DNA of 5,258 bases from DATKMS01 sp041497995 (GTDB lineage Bacteria > Desulfobacterota > Binatia > HRBIN30): positions 1 through 5,258 of the forward strand of contig JBGQHM010000448.1 of assembly GCA_041497995.1 (NCBI GenBank). The letters run 5' to 3'. Positions 1 through 5,258 of this stretch are shown here, one piece after another. The notes below the pieces were generated by a model. That model worked only from the letters and a program-made list of their open reading frames with translations, searched no databases and was not told where the DNA came from. The first letter of the stretch is position 1; the number at the start of each line of letters is the position of its first letter. A program made the position numbers and the translations under genes.

Positions 1-236
1 AGACTCTCCGTGCCACTGGAGCGCCCGTGGCCGGGGAAATCGAAGGCGAGGGGGCTATGGGTGTCGGCAAGGGCAGACAGTTGACGATGCCAGGTGTTGC
101 CGTTCGATCCCGCGCCGTGGATGAGCAGCAGCAGCTCGCCCTTGCTCAGATCCGGAGCGACGTTCGGCAGCGTAGTGCGCCCGCTGTGGAAGTAATGGAC
201 GGCGGTGCCGTCGACTGTGACGTACTTAGTCGGCAT
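1..236 (-). CDS. Alpha/beta hydrolase, N-terminal part (gene runs off left edge)
   Basis: The reverse strand reads from an ATG at 236 through 78 codons to the window edge without a stop. The visible residues match the start of an alpha/beta-hydrolase fold protein. There is a short beta-strand segment (VTVDGTAVHYF, residues 6-16), then the strand and oxyanion-hole loop LLLLIHGAGSNGNTW (35-49) with the family's HG dipeptide, then DFPGHGRSSG (66-75), the usual strand-turn before the nucleophile region. The nucleophile serine and the catalytic Asp/His lie beyond the window, so substrate class (esterase, lipase, C-C hydrolase, dehalogenase) cannot be decided. No in-frame ATG, GTG or TTG lies just upstream, which supports this start. 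An AGGGA lies about 18 nt upstream, too far to be a normal ribosome site. The gene is transcribed divergently from the PaaK-like pair. Confidence 0.85.
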   Translation of the reverse strand, partial: MPTKYVTVDGTAVHYFHSGRTTLPNVAPDLSKGELLLLIHGAGSNGNTWHRQLSALADTHSPLAFDFPGHGRSSGTES

Positions 237-307
237 GTGCGGTCTGTCAGCTCGTCCCTGACGAGTCTCACGACGAGCCGTTGCGGTTACCGTAGGGGGT
301 GAGTGAA

Positions 308-336
308 GTCAAGGAAGAGGGAGTGAGTGCCTTGAC
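308..336. promoter_or_regulatory. Inverted repeat GTCAAGG/CCTTGAC in the divergent intergenic region
   Basis: A perfect 7-bp inverted repeat has arms at 308-314 and 330-336 with a 15-bp gap; the arm centres are 22 bp apart, about two helical turns. The arms also contain two outward-facing TTGAC elements that resemble -35 boxes: TTGACT read leftward (307-312) towards the hydrolase, and TTGACG read rightward (332-337) towards the first PaaK-like gene. The matching -10 positions are poor in both directions (TAACCG leftward, TTAGCC rightward at 17-bp spacing). An operator for a dimeric regulator and back-to-back promoters are both possible. A direct repeat GTTAGC (344-349 and 354-359, 10 bp apart) and a repeated GTGAGTG (299-305 and 323-329) lie in the same region. 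Confidence 0.35.
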
Positions 337-369
337 GGCAGAGGTTAGCATCTGTTAGCCGCCTCACGC

Positions 370-1635
370 ATGAGTTGGCCGCCGGCGTCCGACGAGTTCA
401 TCCAGTTGCGGGAGACGCTCACCTGGGTGCACGAGCACTCGCCGTACTACCGGCGCGCGCTCGACGCAGCGGGTGTGCGGCCGGCCGATCTGCGCAGCTA
501 CGACGAGTTCCGTGCGCGCGTGCCGCGGACCGCGAAAACCGATCTCGTCGCCAACCAGCGTGCGCATCCGCCGTTCGGCGAGTTCCTCGCCGTACCGCGT
601 GAGCAGTTTGGTTCGTTGCACACCTCGCCTGGCCCGATCTTCATCCCGCGCCTGCCCGAGGAACGCGGCGGTACGCAGGTGCTCAAGGAAGCCGTCAAGG
701 CGATGGGTGTGCGCCCCGGCGAAGTCGCGCACGTGACGCTGTCGTACCACATCATGCCGGGCGGCCTGCGCCTGCATCGCGCCTTCGAGGAAGCTGGGTG
801 TCTCGTGATCAACGGCGGCACCGGTGCCAGCCAGCTGCAAGTGGAAGTCGCGCGCGCCTGGCGGGCGACGGTGTACGCCGGCACACCGAGCTTCTTGGCT
901 AATCTCGGTGACACCGCGCGACAGATGGGGCTCGATCCGCGCCGCGATCTCCACTACCGCGTCGGCTTCTCCACCGCCGAGGCCCTGACGCCGCAATTGC
1001 GCCGTGACCTGGGAGAGATGTTCGGCATCGAGCTGTTCGACCACTGCGGCGAGGCGCAGATCGGTCCGCTGGCCGGTGAGTGCCGCGTGCATGAGGGCAT
1101 GCACCTGCACGCGCGCGACTTGTTCTGCGAGTTCCTCGATCCGGAAACCGGCGAGCCCGTTGAGGCGGGCGGCACGGGCGAGATCGTCGCCACGCAACTC
1201 GGTCCGCGCGCCCTGCCGCTCGTGCGCTACGCACCCGGCGATGCCTTCCGATTGCTCCCCGGCACGTGCCCGTGCGGCGACGCGTCGTTGCGCATCGTCT
1301 TCGTCGGCCAGGTCGGTGCGATCCGCAAGATCAAGGGCGTGCTCGTCCATCCGGCACAGGTGCACAAGGTCACTAGCGGCTTTCCCGAGCTCGGGAGATT
1401 CCAGATCGTTGTCGAACATCCGGAAGGCCAGCGTTATGATCGAGCCATCCTGCGATGCGGCATGGTGCACACGCCGGCCGATCCGGAGGGATTGAAGCGC
1501 GCGGTCGCCGAGCGACTGAAGGCGACCGTGCTGATCCAAATGGAGGTCGAGCTCGTTCCGCAAGCCGACATTCCGGAAGCTGCCGGTCCGCCGCGCTTCG
1601 CCGAGACGATGGTCGATCGGAGGCAGCACTCGTAG
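370..1635 (+). CDS. PaaK-like adenylate-forming protein lacking ATP-loop and A10 lysine
   Basis: This 421-residue protein has the length and motif order of the phenylacetate-CoA ligase (PaaK) family, which activates aromatic or other carboxylic acids to acyl-AMP and then acyl-CoA in the cytoplasm. Recognisable parts are the N-terminal helix segment HSPYYRRALDAAGVRPADLRS (24-43 region), HPPFGEF (66-72), the A5-like DHCGEAQIGP (224-233, with E228), DPETGEPVEAGGTGEIV (257-273), RYAPGD (286-291), CPCG (300-303) and the hinge-like IRKIKGVLVHPAQV (318-331). Two catalytic features are missing. The usual SSGTTGKPT-type phosphate loop is replaced by LHTSPGPIFIP (83-93). The C-terminal stretch reads PPRFAETMVDRR (407-418), without the A10 lysine found in its neighbour. 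A half-reaction enzyme, a carrier/scaffold or a non-catalytic partner of the next gene are all possible. The ATG is the only normal start; a stop lies at 346-348, and there is no Shine-Dalgarno sequence. Confidence 0.85.
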   Translation: MSWPPASDEFIQLRETLTWVHEHSPYYRRALDAAGVRPADLRSYDEFRARVPRTAKTDLVANQRAHPPFGEFLAVPREQFGSLHTSPGPIFIPRLPEERGGTQVLKEAVKAMGVRPGEVAHVTLSYHIMPGGLRLHRAFEEAGCLVINGGTGASQLQVEVARAWRATVYAGTPSFLANLGDTARQMGLDPRRDLHYRVGFSTAEALTPQLRRDLGEMFGIELFDHCGEAQIGPLAGECRVHEGMHLHARDLFCEFLDPETGEPVEAGGTGEIVATQLGPRALPLVRYAPGDAFRLLPGTCPCGDASLRIVFVGQVGAIRKIKGVLVHPAQVHKVTSGFPELGRFQIVVEHPEGQRYDRAILRCGMVHTPADPEGLKRAVAERLKATVLIQMEVELVPQADIPEAAGPPRFAETMVDRRQHS

Positions 1636-1654
1636 CGGCGGGTTTCAAACCCGC
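1636..1654. repeat. GC-rich palindrome between the two PaaK-like genes
   Basis: GCGGGTTT (1638-1645) and AAACCCGC (1647-1654) form a perfect 8-bp palindrome around one central C. In RNA it could fold as a 7-bp stem with a TCA loop. It begins one base after the stop codon of the first PaaK-like gene and ends 21 bp before the second start. No T-run follows (the next bases are TTCCTTGCCC), so a strong intrinsic terminator is unlikely. It resembles the short dispersed REP-like palindromes of GC-rich environmental bacteria. It might instead protect mRNA ends or lower expression of the second gene. Confidence 0.5.
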
Positions 1655-1675
1655 TTCCTTGCCCTTGCAACGAAC

Positions 1676-2962
1676 ATGAACACCCCAACCGACAACCGTC
1701 GCTACTATGATCCGGCCATCCAAACGATGCCGTTGGAACAGGTACAGACGCTGCAAGCTGAGCGCTTGGCGCGCCAACTCGATCGCGTCTGGTCGGTGCC
1801 GGTTCCGTTCTTCAAACGCAAGCTCGAAGCGGCCGGCTTGCAGCGCAAGGACGTGCGCGGGCTCGATGACCTGCAGCGCATTCCGACCACGCTGAAGGCG
1901 GAGTTGCGCATCAGCGAAGAGCAATGCCCGCCGTTCGGCGACTACCGCGGCGCGCCGGTGAGCGCAGCCGTGCGTCTCGGTGCGTCGACCGGAACTAGCG
2001 GCAAGCCAACGCTCATCCTCTGGACCCACAAGGATCTCGCGGTCGACTATGCCGCGTCATCGCGCGGGCGGTGGCGCTGGGGCTTGCGTCCCGGCATGAG
2101 CCTCGCCAACGCGCATCCTTTCGGGATGAACGCCGGCGGCTGGCACTTCAGCCACGGTATCGAAGGCCTCGGGGCGCTCAACATCCCGTCGGGTCCACCC
2201 GTGGGCGAGCAGCACATCAAGGACGTGATTGAAGTGTGGCGGCGGCTGAAGCCCGACATGTATCGACTGTTCGGTAACGTCGCCACGACCTACGCCGATG
2301 CGGCGCGCAAGCTAGGACTCGATCCGGCGCGTGACCTCAACCTCACGATCGCCGGCGACCATCCGTCGGAGCAGTATCTGATGGCCAGCTCCGGCCTTGA
2401 AGCGTTGCCGCTTCTGGGCAGCGCCTGCGACGAGCGCGACGGGGCCCACCTCGCCGAGGATCTTGCCATCGTCGAAGTCATCGACCGCCACACCGGCGGT
2501 GCCTGCGGCCACGGCGAGCGCGGCAACCTTGTCGTCACCGTGCTGGAGAAGGACAACTTCCTGCTGCGCTACGACCTCGAAGACATCGTCCGGTGGAACA
2601 TGAAGCCGTGCCCGTGCGGCGAGACGCACCGCCGTCTTTTCTACGAAGGCCGTGTGCGCGACTTGGTCCCTGCCGGCACCCGCGAGGTTCTACCGATCGA
2701 CGTCGCACTAGTGCTCTACGAGTTTCCTGAAGTCTCGACACCATCGGCCGAGTACCAGATCGTGCGCGGCAAGCAGCCTTCGCAGACGTTGCACGTGCGC
2801 CTTGAGTACGACCCGGTGCAGATTAGCGACGTCGCCGGCATCGCACGACGCCTCGCCGAGCGCTTCCGCGAGCGCCTCGGTGTGACGGCGGATCTTGATC
2901 TGGTTGCCCGCGGTGACTTGCCGCGCTTCGCATACAAGGCGGCGCGGGTGGTGGATGAATAG
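1676..2962 (+). CDS. PaaK-like CoA ligase family protein with intact ATP loop
   Basis: This 428-residue protein belongs to the phenylacetate-CoA ligase family of adenylate-forming enzymes, expected to join ATP and a carboxylic acid and then CoA. It has the N-terminal helical region (LQAERLARQLDRVWSVPVPF, 26-45), PPFGDY (85-90), a canonical phosphate loop ASTGTSGKPT (103-112), GLRPGM (136-141), RYDLED (298-303), CPCG (312-315) and a C-terminal LPRFAYKAARVVDE with the likely A10 lysine K421. The segment between AGDHPSEQYL (226-235) and GAHLAED (256-262) is about 17 residues shorter than in the preceding gene and lacks a clear A5 YGxTE-like motif; the reading frame shows no break there. The gene follows the first PaaK-like gene by 40 bp and is probably co-transcribed with it. 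No Shine-Dalgarno sequence precedes the ATG and no upstream in-frame start exists. The acid substrate cannot be told from the sequence. Confidence 0.88.
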   Translation: MNTPTDNRRYYDPAIQTMPLEQVQTLQAERLARQLDRVWSVPVPFFKRKLEAAGLQRKDVRGLDDLQRIPTTLKAELRISEEQCPPFGDYRGAPVSAAVRLGASTGTSGKPTLILWTHKDLAVDYAASSRGRWRWGLRPGMSLANAHPFGMNAGGWHFSHGIEGLGALNIPSGPPVGEQHIKDVIEVWRRLKPDMYRLFGNVATTYADAARKLGLDPARDLNLTIAGDHPSEQYLMASSGLEALPLLGSACDERDGAHLAEDLAIVEVIDRHTGGACGHGERGNLVVTVLEKDNFLLRYDLEDIVRWNMKPCPCGETHRRLFYEGRVRDLVPAGTREVLPIDVALVLYEFPEVSTPSAEYQIVRGKQPSQTLHVRLEYDPVQISDVAGIARRLAERFRERLGVTADLDLVARGDLPRFAYKAARVVDE

Positions 2963-3161
2963 GCGACAAGCTGATAGCCTCCCACTTGTGCGACGCAAGG
3001 CAACCGACGAACCCCGGAAGCAGGTAGGAGGCCATCGCCGAACACTGTTGCAGCGGGTCGAGGAGCTGAACCGATTCCTCACTCGGCACACGACCGCGGT
3101 TGAGGACGATGGAGAGCCAATTCGAAAAGTTGTTGGTCGACCTCGTCCGCGGTCGGGTTGA
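2955..3161 (+). CDS. Doubtful small basic ORF bridging ligase and nucleotidyltransferase genes
   Basis: A 68-codon frame starts at an ATG inside the end of the second PaaK-like gene (8-base overlap, ATGAATAG) and ends within the nucleotidyltransferase gene. The product would be strongly basic (17 Lys/Arg of 68). Residues 30-50 (TLLQRVEELNRFLTRHTTAVE) could form an amphipathic helix, and from about codon 31 the codons favour G or C in the third position, as in real genes here. The first 30 codons do not show that bias. I recognise no family. It could be a small partner translated ahead of the nucleotidyltransferase, or simply an open frame in an intergenic gap. A later GTG (2988) or TTG (3048) start would also fit. 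Confidence 0.28.
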   Translation: MNRRQADSLPLVRRKATDEPRKQVGGHRRTLLQRVEELNRFLTRHTTAVEDDGEPIRKVVGRPRPRSG

Positions 3162-3627
3162 CTTCATCGTCGTCGGCGGCATCGCGGTCGCGCTCAATGG
3201 GATCGTTCGCACCACGGACGACCTCGACATCATCGTCGACGCGGCGCAGCCAAACATCGAACGGCTGCTGCAGACGCTCTCTCGGGTCGGCGAAGGACAT
3301 GCTCGCGAACTGTCGATCGCCGACTTCAACGACGAAGAGGGTGCCGTACGCGTCATCGAGGATTTTCCGATCGATATCTTCGTGCGCATGACGGGCCTGC
3401 GGTACGTCGATCTGTTGCCATGGCGGCACGTCGCGGCGATGGGTGAGTGCGAAGTTCCCTACCTCGCTGCTGAAGGCTTGATCCGCCTCAAGGAGCGCAG
3501 CTTCCGCGAGCGCGATCAGGACGATGTGCGCCGCCTCCGGGCACTTACAACGCAGACCACGCCCCCCAGCCGGTTGCTGGGTTCGCTGACAGGGTGGCTG
3601 TGTCGTCTCGTGGGACGCGGTGACTGA
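3109..3627 (+). CDS. Small nucleotidyltransferase-fold protein (AbiEii/DUF6036-like)
   Basis: This 172-residue protein has the signature of the polymerase-beta-type nucleotidyltransferase superfamily. FIVVGGIAVALNG (19-31) holds the conserved GG. RTTDDLDIIVD (34-44) gives the metal-binding DxD (D38, D40), and the third acidic residue is probably D89 in FPIDIF. The C-terminal VPYLAAEGLIRLKERSFRERDQDDVRRLRAL (within 117-146) is the usual final segment of solitary proteins of this kind. Relatives include the AbiEii/AbiGii and MNT toxins or antitoxins that transfer a nucleotide onto RNA or protein, but many stand-alone members are uncharacterised. The last 26 residues look like a non-conserved tail. 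A TTG three codons earlier (3100) is an alternative start; an in-frame stop at 3067-3069 excludes longer forms. The GAGG at 3102-3105 is too close to the ATG to be a good ribosome site. Confidence 0.8.
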   Translation: MESQFEKLLVDLVRGRVDFIVVGGIAVALNGIVRTTDDLDIIVDAAQPNIERLLQTLSRVGEGHARELSIADFNDEEGAVRVIEDFPIDIFVRMTGLRYVDLLPWRHVAAMGECEVPYLAAEGLIRLKERSFRERDQDDVRRLRALTTQTTPPSRLLGSLTGWLCRLVGRGD

Positions 3628-3665
3628 CGTCGCCAGTCTACAATCTGACGATCGTTGACTGCCGG

Positions 3666-3693
3666 TTCACCTCACCATCGCCCTCGCTATACT
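3666..3693 (+). promoter_or_regulatory. Predicted sigma70-type promoter of the PhzF-family gene
   Basis: A -10 box TATACT (3688-3693, five of six consensus bases) has a -35-like TTCACC (3666-3671, four of six) 16 bp upstream. Transcription would start near 3700, giving a leader of about 20 nt that contains the ribosome site GGAG (3708-3711), 7 nt before the ATG. A better -35 match, TTGACT (3655-3660), is 27 bp from the -10 box, too far to pair with it. Confidence 0.5.
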
Positions 3694-3718
3694 GGGCCGA
3701 CTCTCGCGGAGCGCCAAC

Positions 3719-4597
3719 ATGCCCAGACATGAGTATCGTCTCGTCGACGTGTTCACATCCGACCGCTTCGGCGGCAACCCACTCGCGGTGTTTCCGCACG
3801 CCGACGGTATCGACCCCGCTGACATGCAGCACATCGCGCGCGAGCTGAATCTGTCGGAGACGACCTTCGTCCTGCCGACGGATCACCGGGACTGCGATTT
3901 CCGCGTCCGCATCTTCACACCGCAGGCCGAGATGCCGATGGCCGGTCATCCCACCGTCGGTACCGCGTGGGTGCTCGATCACGGCACACGCGTCACGTTC
4001 CTCGAAGGCGTCGGGCCGATCGTCGTCGATCGAGTCGCGGGTACGGCTGGCGCGTCGATGTGGCGCATGACGCAGCCGCTCCCCACGTGGGGCGCGCGCA
4101 TCGAGCGCGATGTTGCCGCGTCACTGCTGGGGTTGGATGCGACCGATATCGAGGCACAGCTGCCCGTCCAGGTCGTCTCCTCGGGGGCGCCGTTCGTATT
4201 CGTTCCGCTCCGCAATCTGGCGGCGCTGGGAAAGGCACGTCTGCACACGGAGCGCTGCGCACAGGTGCCGGAGCTCGCCGCCACGTACGGAGCATTCTGC
4301 TTCACGACGCACTCCGGAGATCCCGCCGTCACCGTGCGCAGCCGCATGTTCGCGCCGGCCGTTGGTGTCGCCGAGGATCCGGCCACCGGCGGAGCGAGCG
4401 GACCGCTGGGTTGCTACTTGGTGCGCTACGGTGTCGTACCCGCCGGCTCGCCGGCGCGCATGTTGAGCCTTCAGGGCGTCGAGATGGGCCGCCCGAGTCA
4501 CGTGTATATCGAGATCGCTGGCACGACAGACGCGTTCACAGCGGTGCGCATCTCGGGCGAGTGCGTGGCAGTCGGGGGTGGCTACATCGATCTCTGA
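3719..4597 (+). CDS. PhzF-family isomerase/epimerase-like protein
   Basis: This complete 292-residue protein has the length and motifs of the PhzF family, a two-lobed diaminopimelate-epimerase fold. It shows DVFTSDRFGGNPLAVF (10-25), LNLSETTFV (43-51) with the probable catalytic glutamate E47, RIFTPQAEMPMAGHPTVGTA (64-83) with H77, and the second-lobe signature MFAPAVGVAEDPATGGASG (210-228) with D220, followed by LQGVEMGRPS (251-260). In phenazine producers PhzF isomerises trans-2,3-dihydro-3-hydroxyanthranilate, but no other phenazine genes are visible, and most homologues have unknown substrates. A general cytoplasmic proton-transfer isomerase is the safest description. A GGAG ribosome site 7 nt upstream fixes the start. 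It has its own likely promoter 91 bp after the nucleotidyltransferase gene, so it is probably a separate transcription unit. No family-defining residue appears to be missing. Confidence 0.93.
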   Translation: MPRHEYRLVDVFTSDRFGGNPLAVFPHADGIDPADMQHIARELNLSETTFVLPTDHRDCDFRVRIFTPQAEMPMAGHPTVGTAWVLDHGTRVTFLEGVGPIVVDRVAGTAGASMWRMTQPLPTWGARIERDVAASLLGLDATDIEAQLPVQVVSSGAPFVFVPLRNLAALGKARLHTERCAQVPELAATYGAFCFTTHSGDPAVTVRSRMFAPAVGVAEDPATGGASGPLGCYLVRYGVVPAGSPARMLSLQGVEMGRPSHVYIEIAGTTDAFTAVRISGECVAVGGGYIDL

Positions 4598-4643
4598 ATC
4601 GCGTCTTCTCATTGCAGCGCGGCTGCGGTATCCACCGAGGCTC

Positions 4644-5258
4644 ATGTATCGCCGCGCCCCGTTCATCTGGACCGCGAAGCAGCCGATCGACGCTGCCGGC
4701 GCCTTCCGCATTTTCTTCGAAACGCCAGTCAGACGCGACGATGGTACGAACCGCTGGTTTCTCTTCCGCCGCCGCTTCACGCTTCCGGCGGCGGCTGACG
4801 CCGCGGAGGTGACCGTCACGGTCGACGGCCGCTACCAACTCTTCCTCAATGGCCGGCGAATCGGCCGCGGACCGGTGCGCTGCGATCCACTCCACCAGCG
4901 CACGGACACGTACGATCTGCGCGCCCACTTGCACCCCGGCGCCAACGTCATCGCTCTGCTCGTGCACGTCTACGGCATCGACACGGCGTGGTACCAAGCC
5001 GTGCACGGGCATTGGCAGCCCGCGTTCGGCGACGGTGCCGTATACTGCGACGGCACGGCGCGCTGCGGCGACGTGGTCGTCGACGTTCTCTCCGACGAGC
5101 AATGGCGTTGCCTGGAGTGCGCCGCTTGGGAACGTGACACGCCGCGCACGAATTGGGGTCTCGGGTTCATCGAAGTGCACGACGCACGCGCAATGCCGCT
5201 CGGTTGGACCGAGCCCGACTTCGACGACGCGGCGTGGGACGCTGTGCAGGCGCTCACG
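4644..5258 (+). CDS. Alpha-L-rhamnosidase-like glycosidase, N-terminal part (runs off right edge)
   Basis: An open frame of 205 codons runs from the ATG at 4644 to the window edge without a stop. The residues resemble the N-terminal beta-sandwich region of GH78-type alpha-L-rhamnosidases and related proteins. RWFLFRRRFTLP (37-48) is the first strand pair. DGRYQLFLNGRRIGRGPVRC (61-80) matches the family's 'SRYKLYVNGxxVGxGP' segment. YDLRAHLHPGANVIALLVHV (90-109) follows, and GWTEPDFDDAAWDAV (187-201) is a typical 'FDDSxW' strand of a carbohydrate-binding jelly roll. The catalytic (alpha/alpha)6 barrel would lie outside the window, so activity on rhamnosides is inferred and another glycosidase with the same accessory domain is possible. 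There is no signal peptide. A GAGG at 4637-4640 lies only 3 nt before the ATG, so ribosome binding is weak. It follows the PhzF gene by 46 bp and may be co-transcribed with it. Confidence 0.68.
   Translation, partial: MYRRAPFIWTAKQPIDAAGAFRIFFETPVRRDDGTNRWFLFRRRFTLPAAADAAEVTVTVDGRYQLFLNGRRIGRGPVRCDPLHQRTDTYDLRAHLHPGANVIALLVHVYGIDTAWYQAVHGHWQPAFGDGAVYCDGTARCGDVVVDVLSDEQWRCLECAAWERDTPRTNWGLGFIEVHDARAMPLGWTEPDFDDAAWDAVQALT

Noticed and set aside
27..302. 91-codon plus-strand frame at the left edge
   Set aside because: It lies opposite the alpha/beta hydrolase reading frame, which has the HG oxyanion loop and GHGRSSG motif; the plus translation has no recognisable feature.
364..1629. 421-codon open frame on the minus strand opposite the first PaaK-like gene
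   Set aside because: It mirrors a clearly homologous plus-strand gene. Long antisense frames are a by-product of GC-rich codon use, and its translation (rich in Arg, Ala, His, low in recognisable motifs) matches no family.
3565..3581. Perfect 6-bp hairpin (CCCAGC/GCTGGG) near the end of the nucleotidyltransferase gene
   Set aside because: It lies inside coding sequence, 44 bp before the stop, and is not followed by a T-run, so it is not supported as a terminator.
3622..3638. GACTG/CAGTC stem over the nucleotidyltransferase stop codon
   Set aside because: Only 5 bp with a 7-nt loop and no T-tract; too weak to call a terminator.
3967..4812. 281-codon plus-strand frame overlapping the PhzF gene and the rhamnosidase-like start
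   Set aside because: The translation is an arginine/serine-rich out-of-frame shadow of PhzF, which has unmistakable motifs in its own frame.
4121..5180. Minus-strand open frames opposite PhzF and the rhamnosidase-like gene
   Set aside because: Both plus-strand frames carry family motifs; the minus translations are low-complexity shadows.
1..5258. CRISPR arrays, tRNA or rRNA genes, insertion sequences, phage genes
   Set aside because: I saw no regularly spaced repeats, cloverleaf-like sequences, transposase motifs or terminal inverted repeats.

Overview
The window is a GC-rich, gene-dense stretch of bacterial DNA with short intergenic gaps, few Shine-Dalgarno sequences and mostly leftward-to-rightward (+) genes. 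The gene content (two PaaK-like adenylating proteins, a PhzF protein, an orphan nucleotidyltransferase and a rhamnosidase-like protein) suits a metabolically versatile environmental bacterium. The sequence alone does not let me assign a phylum.

Layout: (1) Positions 1-236, minus strand: the N-terminal part of an alpha/beta hydrolase that runs off the left edge. (2) Positions 237-369: a divergent intergenic region with a 7-bp inverted repeat and facing TTGAC elements, plausibly a shared control region. (3) Positions 370-1635 and 1676-2962, plus strand: two consecutive genes for proteins of the phenylacetate-CoA ligase (PaaK) fold, separated by 40 bp that contain a near-perfect palindrome. (4) Positions 2955-3161: a doubtful small basic ORF overlapping genes on both sides. 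(5) Positions 3109-3627: a small nucleotidyltransferase-fold protein. (6) Positions 3719-4597: a complete PhzF-family isomerase/epimerase-like protein with its own apparent promoter and ribosome binding site. (7) Positions 4644-5258: the N-terminal 205 residues of an alpha-L-rhamnosidase-like protein that runs off the right edge.

The most interesting feature is the PaaK pair. The first protein has an intact reading frame but has lost both the glycine-rich ATP-binding loop and the C-terminal (A10) lysine. The second keeps both, but appears to lack about 17 residues around the A5 motif, which the first retains. Both keep the same cysteine/histidine pattern. This looks like division of labour between two diverged paralogues, possibly a heteromeric acyl-adenylating enzyme. 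The divergent hydrolase could act on the same acyl or ester substrate, but that link rests only on position. The nucleotidyltransferase, PhzF and rhamnosidase-like genes show no evident functional tie to the pair or to each other.
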